A stretch of 64,000 nucleotides of DNA from Rhodovulum sp. (GCA_002706605.1 PALT01000043.1:62001-126000); one strand, 5' to 3'; positions 37,976 to 47,350 are shown, numbered from the stretch's first letter. The notes: generated from the letters alone by a model not told the origin. Made by a program: numbers and translations.

Positions 37976-39501
37976 TCTGCGGCCTCCTGCGTTTGGGCGG
38001 CGAATTCCTCGGGGAAAGCATTCAGGGCGGACATCACCGGAAACGGGGTAAACCCGCCCAGCGCACAGAGGGAGCCGTCCTTCATCGTGTCACACAGATC
38101 GCGCAACAGCGGCACCGCCGAAGCGTCCCCCGCCGCGATCCGGTCGATGGTTTCGACGCCGCGCACCGCACCAATCCGGCAGGGCGTGCATTTGCCACAG
38201 CTTTCCACGGCGCAGAATTCCATCGCAAACCGCGCAAGGCCCAGCATATCCGCGCCTTCATCAAACACCACGACACCGGCGTGCCCGATCAGGGCGTCCT
38301 TGGCGTCGAATTCTTCATACCCGAAGGGCGTGTCGAACTTGTCCGGTGCCATATAGGCGCCCAGAGGTCCGCCCACCTGCACCGCCTTGACCGGACGACC
38401 CGAGGCCGTGCCGCCACCGATGTCATTGACCAGATCGCCAAGGGGCATCCCGAACGCCGTTTCAAACAGACCGCCGCGCGCGACATTGCCCGCGATCTGG
38501 ATCGGCATGGTGCCCCGCGACCGGCCAAGACCGAAATCGGCATAATGCGCCGCGCCTTTTTCAAAGATCACCGGCACAGTGGCCAGCGAGATCACGTTGT
38601 TCACGACCGTCGGGCGGCCCAAGAACCCCTCAAGCGCGGGCAAGGGCGGTTTGGCGCGCACGATGCCACGCCGTCCCTCTAACGAATTGAGCAGCGAGGT
38701 TTCCTCGCCACAGACATAGGCCCCAGCGCCCGTGCGGATTTCGATGTCGAACGCGGGCCCCTGCCCCAGAACGGATGCGCCCAGCACACCCGCCGCACGG
38801 GCCAGTTCGACCGCGCGGGTCATGGTTGCAATCGCATCGGGATATTCCGAGCGCAGGTAAACATACCCCTTGTCCGCGCCGACGCCCAGACCCGCGATGA
38901 TCATCCCCTCGATCAGGGAGAACGGATCGCCCTCCATGATCATCCGGTCGGCAAAGGTGCCGCTGTCGCCCTCATCGGCGTTGCACACGATGTATTTCTT
39001 GGGCGCATGGGCCAGACGTACGGTGTCCCATTTGATCCCCGTCGGAAAGCCCGCGCCGCCGCGACCGCGCAGGCCGGATTGCTTGACCTCATCCACGATC
39101 GCCTCGGCCCCCATGCCAAGGGCGCGTTCCAGACCGTTGAACCCGCCATGCGCGCGATAGTCGTCCATCGACAGCGGGTCGATCGCCCCACAGCGCGCAA
39201 AGGTCAGGCGCGTCTGGCGGCGCATCCAGTCTAGGTCATCGGTCAGACCCAGATAGGTGTCGCATTCGGTTTCGTCACCAAACAGATGGGGCACATCGGC
39301 GGGCGTCATCGGACCATAGGCGATGCGACCATTCGGGCCCTCGACCTCGACCAGTGGTTCCAGCCAGATCATGCCGCGCGTGCCGTTGCGCACCAGCGTG
39401 ATGTCGATACCGCGCGCAGCGGCCTGTGCCTGAATTTCGGCGGCGACCGCATCGGCCCCAAGGGCCTTGGCCGCGCTATCGCAAGGGACGTAGATTTTCA
39501 T
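37972..39501 (-). CDS. fdsB: NAD-dependent formate dehydrogenase, beta (FMN/NADH) subunit
   Basis: 509 residues. A thioredoxin-like N-terminal domain precedes the FMN/NAD domain with RGRGGAGFPTGIKW and GAGAYVCGEETSLLNSLEG, and the C-terminal [4Fe-4S] site ESCGKCTPCRIG. It is homologous to NuoF and reduces NAD+. It overlaps fdsG and fdsA by 4 bp each. Confidence 0.95.
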   Translation of the reverse strand: MKIYVPCDSAAKALGADAVAAEIQAQAAARGIDITLVRNGTRGMIWLEPLVEVEGPNGRIAYGPMTPADVPHLFGDETECDTYLGLTDDLDWMRRQTRLTFARCGAIDPLSMDDYRAHGGFNGLERALGMGAEAIVDEVKQSGLRGRGGAGFPTGIKWDTVRLAHAPKKYIVCNADEGDSGTFADRMIMEGDPFSLIEGMIIAGLGVGADKGYVYLRSEYPDAIATMTRAVELARAAGVLGASVLGQGPAFDIEIRTGAGAYVCGEETSLLNSLEGRRGIVRAKPPLPALEGFLGRPTVVNNVISLATVPVIFEKGAAHYADFGLGRSRGTMPIQIAGNVARGGLFETAFGMPLGDLVNDIGGGTASGRPVKAVQVGGPLGAYMAPDKFDTPFGYEEFDAKDALIGHAGVVVFDEGADMLGLARFAMEFCAVESCGKCTPCRIGAVRGVETIDRIAAGDASAVPLLRDLCDTMKDGSLCALGGFTPFPVMSALNAFPEEFAAQTQEAAE

Positions 39502-39974
39502 GCGCCGACCTCCTGCAGGATGGTTTCGATCTTGGCCTCATCGACGCGGCCATGGACAGTTTTGTCGACCATCAACGCGGGCGCACAGGCGCACATGCCA
39601 AGGCAATACACGGGTTCAACCGTCACGGCGCCATTGGCGGTTGTCCCGCCCCAATCAAGGCCCAAGAGGTCCAGAACGCGTTTACCCAGCGCGCCGCCAT
39701 CCACGGCCTGACAGGCCTCGGATCGGCAGATCTTGATCACGTGACGGCCCACGGGGTTGGTGCGGAAATCGTGGTAAAAGCTGATCACGCCATGCACTTC
39801 GGCGCGCCCGATGTTCAGGGTCTCGGCCAGAACCGGCACCGCCGTATCAGGGATCAGACCGTACTGATCCTGCAGCGCATGCAGCATCGGCAACAACGGC
39901 CCCTCAAGGTCCGTCAGAGGTGCGATGATGGTGGTGATGTCGTCTGTGCTGGGCGTGGCCTGGCGCGCGCTCAT
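39498..39974 (-). CDS. fdsG: NAD-dependent formate dehydrogenase, gamma subunit
   Basis: 158 residues, NuoE-like. The [2Fe-2S] ligands lie in CRSEACQAVDGG and YCLGMCACAPALMV. It is the first gene of the fds operon. Its start codon is preceded by GGAGG six bases upstream, and that Shine-Dalgarno lies inside a predicted hairpin (listed separately). Confidence 0.93.
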   Translation of the reverse strand: MSARQATPSTDDITTIIAPLTDLEGPLLPMLHALQDQYGLIPDTAVPVLAETLNIGRAEVHGVISFYHDFRTNPVGRHVIKICRSEACQAVDGGALGKRVLDLLGLDWGGTTANGAVTVEPVYCLGMCACAPALMVDKTVHGRVDEAKIETILQEVGA

Positions 39975-39976
39975 GG

Positions 39977-40003
39977 GTACCTCCGCATTTTCTGCGGGGG
40001 TAC
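39977..40003 (-). promoter_or_regulatory. Leader hairpin covering the fdsG ribosome-binding site
   Basis: Arms 39977-39987 and 39993-40003 pair over 11 bp with one mismatch and a 5-base loop. In the fdsG mRNA this hairpin includes the GGAGG Shine-Dalgarno, directly before the ATG. Read on the + strand the same hairpin is followed by GCG and a T6 run, so it could instead be a terminator for + strand transcripts, though no + gene ends there. Confidence 0.5.
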
Positions 40004-40040
40004 GCGTTTTTTAATAGTCAATCAATATCGCATTTCCGTT

Positions 40041-40065
40041 AATTGATAGAAATGTTCTATTGATT
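40041..40065. promoter_or_regulatory. Palindrome upstream of the fds operon
   Basis: Imperfect dyad with core ATAGAA-ATG-TTCTAT and flanking ATTGAT/ATTGAT bases, in an AT-rich stretch 67-91 bp before fdsG and overlapping the stop of the crp-like gene. TTGAT half sites resemble FNR/Crp-family boxes. It is a candidate operator for the neighbouring Crp/Fnr protein. Confidence 0.4.
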
Positions 40066-40806
40066 AGCCTCTGCCGTTTCGGCCTCGGGTGTCGGCGCAT
40101 CAGGGGCGTTCGCACTTGGCTCGGCGGGGGCGTCCGCATCTGCGACCCCTTGGGCAAGTGCCCGCAATCCAGGCATGTCGATCAGGCGAATGACACGTTT
40201 TTCCGTGACCAACAGACCGCGCTCTTTGAGACGCGACAGTTCCTTGTTCACCGACTGACGCGAGCATCCGACTGCATCGGCGATATAGCTCTGGTTACGG
40301 GTGATTTCGCCATCGCGCCCCGCCAGTTGCAACAAACAGGTGCAAAGGCGTTGTTCCACGGTCGAAAACGTCACCATGTGTTTGGACGCATTGTCCCGCT
40401 CCAGACGGGTGTGATTGACCCGCATGATGTTGCGCAGGAAGACCTTGTTCCCCACCGCCGAAAACAGCAACGGCGTCGGATAGAGCAACACCGTCGCATC
40501 CACCGTCGCCATGCAATCCGCGACACAGGGACGGTCCGCGATCGCCTCAACCTCGCCCATGGTTTCGCCCGGTCCCGCGTGATGGATCACCGTCACCTCG
40601 CCATCGGGGCTGGTCTGTGAAATCTGCACCAACCCGTGCGCCACGAAATAGAGGCCCTCAGACCGCTCACCTTGACGCAGGATGAACTGACCACGCCGAA
40701 ACACACGGATCGCACATTGGTCCAGAATGTCCTCACGCAGGTCGGAGGGCAGATCGCTCAGGATGTCCGAGCGCAGGATTTGCGGGAATTGTAGACTTGC
40801 TTTCAT
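40057..40806 (-). CDS. Crp/Fnr-family transcriptional regulator
   Basis: 249 residues. A cyclic-nucleotide-binding-like beta barrel (VFRRGQFILRQGERSEGLYFVAHGLVQI) is followed by a dimer helix and a winged HTH (NQSYIADAVGCSRQSVNKELSRLKERGLL). The FNR N-terminal Cys set is absent, so an Fe-S oxygen sensor is unlikely. A Pro/Ala/Glu-rich tail ends the protein. Its start overlaps the cytochrome gene stop by 4 bp, making it the last gene of the Mo-hydroxylase operon, and it sits upstream of fds, which it may also control. Confidence 0.87.
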   Translation of the reverse strand: MKASLQFPQILRSDILSDLPSDLREDILDQCAIRVFRRGQFILRQGERSEGLYFVAHGLVQISQTSPDGEVTVIHHAGPGETMGEVEAIADRPCVADCMATVDATVLLYPTPLLFSAVGNKVFLRNIMRVNHTRLERDNASKHMVTFSTVEQRLCTCLLQLAGRDGEITRNQSYIADAVGCSRQSVNKELSRLKERGLLVTEKRVIRLIDMPGLRALAQGVADADAPAEPSANAPDAPTPEAETAEANQ

Positions 40807-41729
40807 TGGGATCCAAGAATTGGCGTAACACGACAGGATGCATCATCAGGTGCACCGCAACACTTTAACACTTCGTCAAGAGACGCCCCATATGTTGCGT
40901 CCCATTGCTCTTGAGACAAGCCATGAAGCGGCGGCATGGTGGTATTTCCGGGAAATGCACTGGCAAATGCATCAGAACCGGGCGGAGTCGTCTTGCCCGT
41001 CATAAACCGCGCCAGTTCGTTGCAGGTCTCGTTGACGCCGATCCGGTGACACCCCGTGCAGGTGTTGTCGGGCAGAGCAAAATGCGACAACGGCCAGCCG
41101 GAAAAACCCGAACCCGCCTCGACATGGTAATAGGGCCCCAAGGGGTTTGAGGGCACATGATCCAGAACCTGCCCGACAAATGGGCTGTACATAAATGGAT
41201 CGTTGTCATGGCAATTGCCACAGCCCTCTTCCAAGACGTCGGAAAGATCGGCCCAGAAATCGGCCTGCCCCTCGGTCGGGGACGGGACATTCTCGCCGCT
41301 GACGCCGCCCGCCTCTTCGTCCTTGGCCATGAACCAGCAGGTCGCGCCGGTCTGCGGATTATGGGCGATGACGTCGATTTCATCATAGGTGCTGGATGTC
41401 TCATCGCGGATGGTTTTCTGACGGCACATCACCGACACCTGCATCGTGTCGTTGGACAGGTTCAGGATACGCGAATAAGGCACGCATTGCCCGTCCGAAT
41501 TGTCCCCGTTCGCCAGCAACCCCGGGCGGTCACATGTCATGTCCTTGCTATAGCTGCTGGGCGTGTGGCCATCGACCGTAATGGGGACCGGCACACCCTC
41601 GGCGCAACTGATCGGGGGCAGATCGCCCACCGCCTGTTTACAGGCCTGCGCATAGGTGTCGAAATCATCCGCCAGCGCGGCGGGCGCAGACAGGCCCAGC
41701 GCCAACAGGATCGCAGAAACTCGCAGCAT
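40803..41729 (-). CDS. Secreted diheme c-type cytochrome of the Mo-hydroxylase operon
   Basis: 308 residues with a clear signal peptide (MLRVSAILLALGLSAPAALA). Two haem-attachment sites, CGNCH and CTGCH, lie in the middle third with several other cysteines. It is probably the periplasmic electron acceptor of the neighbouring hydroxylase, replacing the missing FAD subunit. I do not recognise the N-terminal half. Confidence 0.75.
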   Translation of the reverse strand: MLRVSAILLALGLSAPAALADDFDTYAQACKQAVGDLPPISCAEGVPVPITVDGHTPSSYSKDMTCDRPGLLANGDNSDGQCVPYSRILNLSNDTMQVSVMCRQKTIRDETSSTYDEIDVIAHNPQTGATCWFMAKDEEAGGVSGENVPSPTEGQADFWADLSDVLEEGCGNCHDNDPFMYSPFVGQVLDHVPSNPLGPYYHVEAGSGFSGWPLSHFALPDNTCTGCHRIGVNETCNELARFMTGKTTPPGSDAFASAFPGNTTMPPLHGLSQEQWDATYGASLDEVLKCCGAPDDASCRVTPILGSQ

Positions 41730-41730
41730 C

Positions 41731-42252
41731 TTATTGCCCTCCCTGCGCGGCGCTTAGGGCGTCCGACGCAACCTGATAGATCGCGTTGTAATAGCGCACG
41801 TAACCGGTACAGCGGCAGATGTGATCGCCCACCGCGTTGTTGATCAGATCGGGCAGGTCATCGACCGTTGTGGTGGTCGGGTCCAACCCGTCCAACATCA
41901 TCGTCGCCGCCATCACGAACCCCGGCGTGCAATAGCCGCATTGGAACGAGAACTCGGTCAGGAACTTTTCCTGCAGCGCAGAGAGCTGTCCGTTCTCCGC
42001 GACCCCCTCAACCGTGCGAATGTCGCAATTGTTCAAGGTGCCAAGCGCGGTCGAACAGGCGATGATCGGCGTTTCCACCGGTGATCCGGGCCGTTTCATC
42101 GCCACCGTACAGGCGCGACAGACCCCGATCCCACAGCACAGTTTCGTGCCCGTCAGACCCTTGTCCACATGCAGGTAGTCAATCAGGCGATCCTCGGCCT
42201 GATCATCATCGACCGTGTAAGAGGCACCATTAATCGTAAAAGAAATCGTCAT
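41731..42252 (-). CDS. [2Fe-2S] small subunit of xanthine-dehydrogenase-family oxidoreductase
   Basis: 173 residues from MTISFTIN. The plant-type cluster CCGIGVCRACTVAM...C and the second cluster CGYCTPG...CRCTGY are both complete. It carries electrons from the Mo centre. There is no signal sequence, so it would be exported by piggy-back with the Tat-marked large subunit. It overlaps the large-subunit stop by one base. Confidence 0.92.
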   Translation of the reverse strand: MTISFTINGASYTVDDDQAEDRLIDYLHVDKGLTGTKLCCGIGVCRACTVAMKRPGSPVETPIIACSTALGTLNNCDIRTVEGVAENGQLSALQEKFLTEFSFQCGYCTPGFVMAATMMLDGLDPTTTTVDDLPDLINNAVGDHICRCTGYVRYYNAIYQVASDALSAAQGGQ

Positions 42253-45083
42253 TATCCCAGCGCCTTTTTGATGTCGTCCCGTGTGATCGGCAGTGATCTG
42301 AACCGCGCGCCAATCGCGTCGAAAAGGGCGTTTGCAATAGCAGGCGGGATGGAACACATCACCGCCTCGGCGATACCGCGACCGGCGGCCTTTTCGCCCA
42401 GCAACGGCTGGACATGGATCAGTTCCTGCGCCCGTGCGCCTGCGGTGATCTGATCGCCCAGAGGCACGTCCGAAAACCGTGGAACATGGTATTGATCTAG
42501 GTTCCACTTGCCATCCGCCGGTCCCTCTGGCCCCGGTTTGGCGTCCTCCATCAGGGTGTAACCGATGGCCATGGCCACGCCCCCCTGACTCTGCCCCGAG
42601 ACCAGTTCGGGAACATGCAAACGCCCCGCGTTCAGCACGCTCAGGACATTTTCGACCCGCACGTCATAGGTGGTCGGATCGACCGACACGGAAACCACGT
42701 TGACGCAGGGCGCCCACGTGCTGCGCGACCAGCGATCCGCGCCTGCGGGCGGTTGGACGACAGATGTGCGCCAGATCGGTTCGGGCGTCTCACTCGCACC
42801 GGTGTAGACGGCCAGACCGTCCAGCTCAAATTCAGTGGCCTCGCCGTTGATGGTGAACGTCCCTTTGGCCCAGTCGCCTTGGAAAAACGCATGGCCCAGA
42901 ACACCGGTCGGCATGTTGTTTTTGTACATGACCTTGGCAAGCTCGGACATGTGCAACAGAGGCTTGACCGGATTGGTACTGTGCAGCAGACCGTCCTGCC
43001 AATAGGCCTGATCGGGATGGACCACCGCCATGCCCCAGAGGATCGCCGCCGCAGGCAAAACCGCAATCCGCATCAGGGCCTCGGCGGTCTGTTGGGTCAC
43101 GTTGACCTGATGCAAACCGGTCAAACAGGCCGACGATGACCCGACCCCCTTGGGCGTCCATTTCGGGTTGGACCAATCGGCGACAACGCCCTCAGGTTGG
43201 TGGGTGCCCTCAATCATCTGGGTCTTGGGGAACAGATGATAATCGCCCGGCGTCACCCGATCCGCATTCGCCCCGATGATCGGCCCGACCACCACCCCAA
43301 GGGTCGTTGCCGACCCGTTGCCCATATCGACCGCATCCGTTTCCACGGTGATAGAGCCGTCACGCTCAATCTTAACAGCCGCGACAACGCCATCGCCACT
43401 GGTCCCGTAGGCCTGCAACGACATCGCCATGCCCGTGCCGTAGAGACGCCCATCGGCGGCAAGGGCGCGTTTGCCCGCGCGCCGCGCCTTCCACAGGGGG
43501 TGCCCCTCAGCCAGATCAAGCATATGGGACAGGCGCAGCACCTGATCAATCGGCCCGCCCACAACCGTGGTGTCGCGCATATCCACGAGGTTCGCACGGC
43601 GCAGGTCGAACGGATCCCAGCCCTTGCTGCTTGCGATGACGTCCAGCGCGGTTTCAATGGCGAAAAACGCCTGTGGACCGCCAAAACCGCGTTGCGACCC
43701 GCCCGGAACATTCTGGGACTGATAGGCATTGGCCTTGATGTTCGCGCGGGGGACCTTGTAGCTGCCGCCGATACACAGACCGGCAAGGTTGGCGACATAG
43801 GGGCTCAGGTTTTTACGCCCGCCCCCGTCAAAGGCCATTTTTGTGATGATGGCCTGAATTTTCTTGTCATCATCGACGTAAAGCGATCCCTCAACCTTGC
43901 ACGCGTGACGTTTCAGGCCGGTCTGGAATTGCTGATAGCGGTCCAGTTCCAGACGGATCGGTTTGTCCGGCGACATCCCTGCCGCAAGGGCCAGCATCAG
44001 GGAGAACGGCGATTTATCCCGTCCGCCAAATCCGCCACCGGGGTAACAGCTCTGCAAATTGACGGTCGCGACTTTGCTGGGGCTGTCGCTCGATCCATAC
44101 ATCGACACCATGTCGGCCACGTCATGATCGGGCGATTGCGTGCCCAGAACGACATTCAACGTGCCCGTGCCCGAGGTGTCGAGATAGGCCATTCCGGTCT
44201 CGGGCTCCATGAACATCGGGTCCATCGCGGCCATCTCGCTGTCCAACGCGGCCGAGCTGATTTCTGGATGCGCCGATAGCCAGCTTTGGATGTCGTCGGC
44301 CTGTGTCATCGAGTCCTGCTCATACGTGTCAGGATCCGCCGTGGCGTAAGAAAAGTCGCCGTTTTTGACATAGTTCGTCAGGGGGCGGAACACCTTGCCA
44401 CCATCGGGGTTCGGACCGATTTCATCCGCGTAATTCTGAAACGCGTCATCCTGAAACTGGATCAGCTTTTTGACGGCCTTGAAGGTTTTGAAATCCTCAC
44501 ACACCAACAACGCCACCGCCTGCCCCAGAAAATCGGGCTGTGCGCCGGGTTGAACGATCAGATCAAACTCCAGACTGTCGGGGCGGTCAAATGATCCATC
44601 CCCCGACCGCAGCTTGGCCTTGGCCGCCTCTTTGGCCTCCTGCGCGGCGATTTGTTCGTCCAGATGTAGGTCACGCCGCGCGGTCAAAACGGGCTGGCGC
44701 ATCGACGGGCTAAGGTCATTGCCGTAAAACAGCTGAACCTTGCTCTGGAGATCGCCCAGCATGTCCATATTGACCGACAGAAACGGGCGCGTGGTCGAGA
44801 TGGCGTTGACGAAATAGGCATAGGCGAGGCCCTTATCCTGCGGCCAGGTCGCCATGTCGCGCGGGTAAAAGTCGCGGGCAAAGACCTTTTGCCCCGTGAC
44901 CTTGGCCACGCCTTCGATCCGCTGTGTCGCGACGCCTGCCGTGCCGAGGGTTGCCGCGCTGGCGGCTGTCGCTCCCATGCCCGCGATCCGTCCAACCGGA
45001 GAGATCGTCACCGCGACCGCCCCTGCCGTCCCTTTGATAAAACTTCGACGGCTCAGCCCACCGGCGCCAAATCCGTGGCTCAT
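42252..45083 (-). CDS. Tat-exported molybdopterin-binding large subunit, xanthine dehydrogenase/aldehyde oxidase family
   Basis: 943 residues from the ATG preceded by GGAGGAATT (45083). A twin-arginine signal LSRRSFIKG is followed by a hydrophobic stretch. Later PGGSQRGFGGPQAFFAIE and GGGFGGRDKSPFSLMLALAAG are Moco-binding loops of the family. The set large + [2Fe-2S] + cytochrome c without an FAD subunit resembles periplasmic isoquinoline/nicotinate/aldehyde oxidoreductases. The substrate is unknown, but an aromatic N-heterocycle or aldehyde is likely. An alternative start lies 12 bp upstream. Confidence 0.85.
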   Translation of the reverse strand: MSHGFGAGGLSRRSFIKGTAGAVAVTISPVGRIAGMGATAASAATLGTAGVATQRIEGVAKVTGQKVFARDFYPRDMATWPQDKGLAYAYFVNAISTTRPFLSVNMDMLGDLQSKVQLFYGNDLSPSMRQPVLTARRDLHLDEQIAAQEAKEAAKAKLRSGDGSFDRPDSLEFDLIVQPGAQPDFLGQAVALLVCEDFKTFKAVKKLIQFQDDAFQNYADEIGPNPDGGKVFRPLTNYVKNGDFSYATADPDTYEQDSMTQADDIQSWLSAHPEISSAALDSEMAAMDPMFMEPETGMAYLDTSGTGTLNVVLGTQSPDHDVADMVSMYGSSDSPSKVATVNLQSCYPGGGFGGRDKSPFSLMLALAAGMSPDKPIRLELDRYQQFQTGLKRHACKVEGSLYVDDDKKIQAIITKMAFDGGGRKNLSPYVANLAGLCIGGSYKVPRANIKANAYQSQNVPGGSQRGFGGPQAFFAIETALDVIASSKGWDPFDLRRANLVDMRDTTVVGGPIDQVLRLSHMLDLAEGHPLWKARRAGKRALAADGRLYGTGMAMSLQAYGTSGDGVVAAVKIERDGSITVETDAVDMGNGSATTLGVVVGPIIGANADRVTPGDYHLFPKTQMIEGTHQPEGVVADWSNPKWTPKGVGSSSACLTGLHQVNVTQQTAEALMRIAVLPAAAILWGMAVVHPDQAYWQDGLLHSTNPVKPLLHMSELAKVMYKNNMPTGVLGHAFFQGDWAKGTFTINGEATEFELDGLAVYTGASETPEPIWRTSVVQPPAGADRWSRSTWAPCVNVVSVSVDPTTYDVRVENVLSVLNAGRLHVPELVSGQSQGGVAMAIGYTLMEDAKPGPEGPADGKWNLDQYHVPRFSDVPLGDQITAGARAQELIHVQPLLGEKAAGRGIAEAVMCSIPPAIANALFDAIGARFRSLPITRDDIKKALG

Positions 45084-45697
45084 AATTCCTCCCATGGGTG
45101 TACGCTATGGCCCCACCCCGAAAAATGCATTGTCGTCAAAACGCCATTTCACGATAGCCAGCATGACAGGAAGAAATGTCGCCTTGGTTACAAAACTTGA
45201 TCAACAACGCGACATATTTCCAAATTGGAAACAATCAAAAATTGAAATATTCGCAAGTAGCCGCGAAATAGGGCAGAAATTTGTCACGTAGGATGATAAA
45301 AATGAAAATCAGCGCCGTCAGACCGGAAAGCGCAACAACTATCGCCAAGGCGACAGAAATATATCCTTTCGGATAGTACCCCAGCCACAGTTCCAGTTTT
45401 CAGGCGTGTTTCAGTACTTGGCCTGAGCATTGAAGAGTGGACAACGTCCACTCGCCCAGAGGCAGACTATTTTTCGTAACTTTGTGAGTGAGTGACCTGC
45501 CTCTGGCATATGCTGGACAGGACTGGGATGGCCGAAACGGCCCACGTCCGATATCCGGCGCGCGATACCGTTGGCGATCCAGTGCGCACGCAACAGAAGC
45601 GACGGGTGCGCAGAACTGGGGTTCCAGCCGGAGAGCAGCACCCAGCTTTATCAGCCACGCCTGAAATACGCGTTACCGCGGCTGGCGCTGCGCGCGA
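45084..45697. other. Intergenic region with a possible membrane-gene remnant
   Basis: About 600 bp without a supported gene. It probably contains the leftward promoter of the Mo-hydroxylase operon. On the minus strand 45399-45235 is open and encodes a natural-looking segment (LWLGYYPKGYISVALA, then LTALIFIFIILRDKFL), but no start codon precedes it after the upstream stop. It may be the remnant of a membrane-protein gene. The rest shows nothing I can identify. Confidence 0.35.
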
Positions 45698-46051
45698 TTA
45701 CTCGGCCACTTCGATCCGAACGCGCCCTTCCAAAGTGGTCAGTTTCGACCTTGACGCAGCGTCAAATTCGCCAAGCCGCACAAGGCCGCGCGAGTTTGAA
45801 AAGGGCTGGTAGAAAAGCGCGAGGTTCCCCCACGGCGCGTAGGTCGTGATGTCGCCAATCGCGGGCTCATAGCTTGTGGGCGCGGCGGAGGTGTCCAGCT
45901 TGTGCGGGAGGTCCGCGACCTTTTCCACGCCGTGATAATCGCTCAACTCCATCTCCAACGGCAGCATCGCGGCGAATTCGCGGGCATAGGGCGAATCGTC
46001 AAGCGTGGCGTGCAGGGTTTCGGCGTCGGTGATGAAGATGATGGCGGTCAT
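45698..46051 (-). CDS. Cyclophilin-like fold protein
   Basis: 117 residues. LPLEMELSDYHGVEKVADLPHKLDT followed by GDITTYAPWGNLALFYQPFSNSRGLVRLG is the pattern of the small cyclophilin-like family (PF18050 type). The family lacks proven isomerase activity and often sits in redox or aldehyde-handling clusters. It is transcribed with the alcohol dehydrogenase gene (105-bp gap). Confidence 0.8.
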   Translation of the reverse strand: MTAIIFITDAETLHATLDDSPYAREFAAMLPLEMELSDYHGVEKVADLPHKLDTSAAPTSYEPAIGDITTYAPWGNLALFYQPFSNSRGLVRLGEFDAASRSKLTTLEGRVRIEVAE

Positions 46052-46156
46052 GGACGGTCCTTCGGCGACAGCGGCCTGAGCGAGGAAAAAGGGCGGAAAA
46101 TATAGTGGTTTTGAACATGTTAAACTGGTCGGGGCTCTGCGCCCCGACCCTTCGCC

Positions 46157-47350
46157 TTAGGCTGCGGTCATGTCGATGACATAGCGATAGCGGGCCTGTT
46201 TGCTAGCCACCTTTTCGCAGGATGCGCCGATCTGATCGGGGGTGATCATCTCGTAGCTGGCTGCGATCCCGTGTTTGGCGGCGAAATCGATCACGGCCTG
46301 CGTTTCGGCGATGCCACCCGTCATAGATCCCGCCAGCCGCGTCCGCCCAAAGGCCATGGCCATACCAGAGGGACCTTCGAGCATGCCAAGCGCGCCGACG
46401 TTCACCAGCGTGCCGTCAAGTTTCAGCAGGTTCAAAAACGGCTGCATCTGATAGCCAACAGGCACGGTGGACAGCATCAGATCAAAGCTACCGCGCAGCG
46501 CGCCCATGGCCTCCTCGTCCGACCACAAATAGGCCTCTGTCGCGCCAAAGGCTTTGGCGTCTTCAATCTTGTCCTCAGAGGTCGTGAAAACGATGACCTC
46601 GGCGCCTTTTGCGGCCGCCAGTTTCACGGCCTTATGGCCCAGACCGCCCATGCCGATCACGCCATAGCGCTGACTCGGCTGCAAATCCCACGTATTGATC
46701 GGGGAAAAGGTGGTGATGCCCGCGCACAGCAGCGGAGCCGCCCCCGCAAGATCCATCCCCGGCGGGATGCGCAGCACGTAATCCTCATCCACGACGATCC
46801 GTTTGGAATAGCCGCCATAGGTCACACCGCCCGAGACCTTATCCTCGGAACCATAGGTAAAGGTGGTGCCGTTCAGACAGTATTGCTCTAGGTCAGCGAC
46901 ACAGTTTTCGCACGTACCGCAACTGTCGACCATGGTGCCGACGCCCGCAATATCGCCCTCGCGGAATTTGATCACATCCGCGCCGGTGCCGACCACGCGG
47001 CCGATCATCTCATGCCCCGGCACCACAGGCTGGTTCACCGGCCCCCAGTCGCCGTTGACGCTGTGGATATCGGAGTGACAGATCGAGCTATACATGATGT
47101 CGATCACGACGTCTTTGGGCCCCGCCGCACGGCGGTTGATGGTGAACGGTGTGAACGTCAAAGAGGTGTCGGTGGCGGCCCAAGCCTGCACATCACTTGC
47201 CGCCAATGAGGCCGAGGCCTCTTGCGCGCGGGCGCTCGCGGGGATGATTGCGGGGGCGGTTGCGGCGGCCACACCGCCCGCAAGAAGGGCGCGGCGGCTC
47301 TGGCCATGACGGGTAAGGATTTCGGCTGTTGATGTACACGCGTCGCACAT
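46157..47350 (-). CDS. Zinc-type alcohol dehydrogenase with Tat-like leader
   Basis: 397 residues from ATG 47350 (AGGAG upstream). The N-terminal segment HGQSRRALLAGGVAAATAPAIIPASARAQ is a twin-arginine-like signal. The enzyme part is a YahK/cinnamyl-alcohol-type dehydrogenase: catalytic ICHSD and GHEMIGRVV, structural zinc C-x2-C-x2-C-x7-C (CGTCENCVADLEQYC) and Rossmann GMGGLG. An NAD(P)-dependent enzyme in the periplasm would lack cofactor, so either the leader is not used or the cofactor is co-exported. It is divergent from the cupin gene, with a palindrome between them. Confidence 0.82.
   Translation of the reverse strand: MCDACTSTAEILTRHGQSRRALLAGGVAAATAPAIIPASARAQEASASLAASDVQAWAATDTSLTFTPFTINRRAAGPKDVVIDIMYSSICHSDIHSVNGDWGPVNQPVVPGHEMIGRVVGTGADVIKFREGDIAGVGTMVDSCGTCENCVADLEQYCLNGTTFTYGSEDKVSGGVTYGGYSKRIVVDEDYVLRIPPGMDLAGAAPLLCAGITTFSPINTWDLQPSQRYGVIGMGGLGHKAVKLAAAKGAEVIVFTTSEDKIEDAKAFGATEAYLWSDEEAMGALRGSFDLMLSTVPVGYQMQPFLNLLKLDGTLVNVGALGMLEGPSGMAMAFGRTRLAGSMTGGIAETQAVIDFAAKHGIAASYEMITPDQIGASCEKVASKQARYRYVIDMTAA

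Noticed and set aside
45411-45641. 76-codon minus-strand frame before the cyclophilin-like gene
   Set aside because: No motif, no ribosome-binding site and no coding-like composition.
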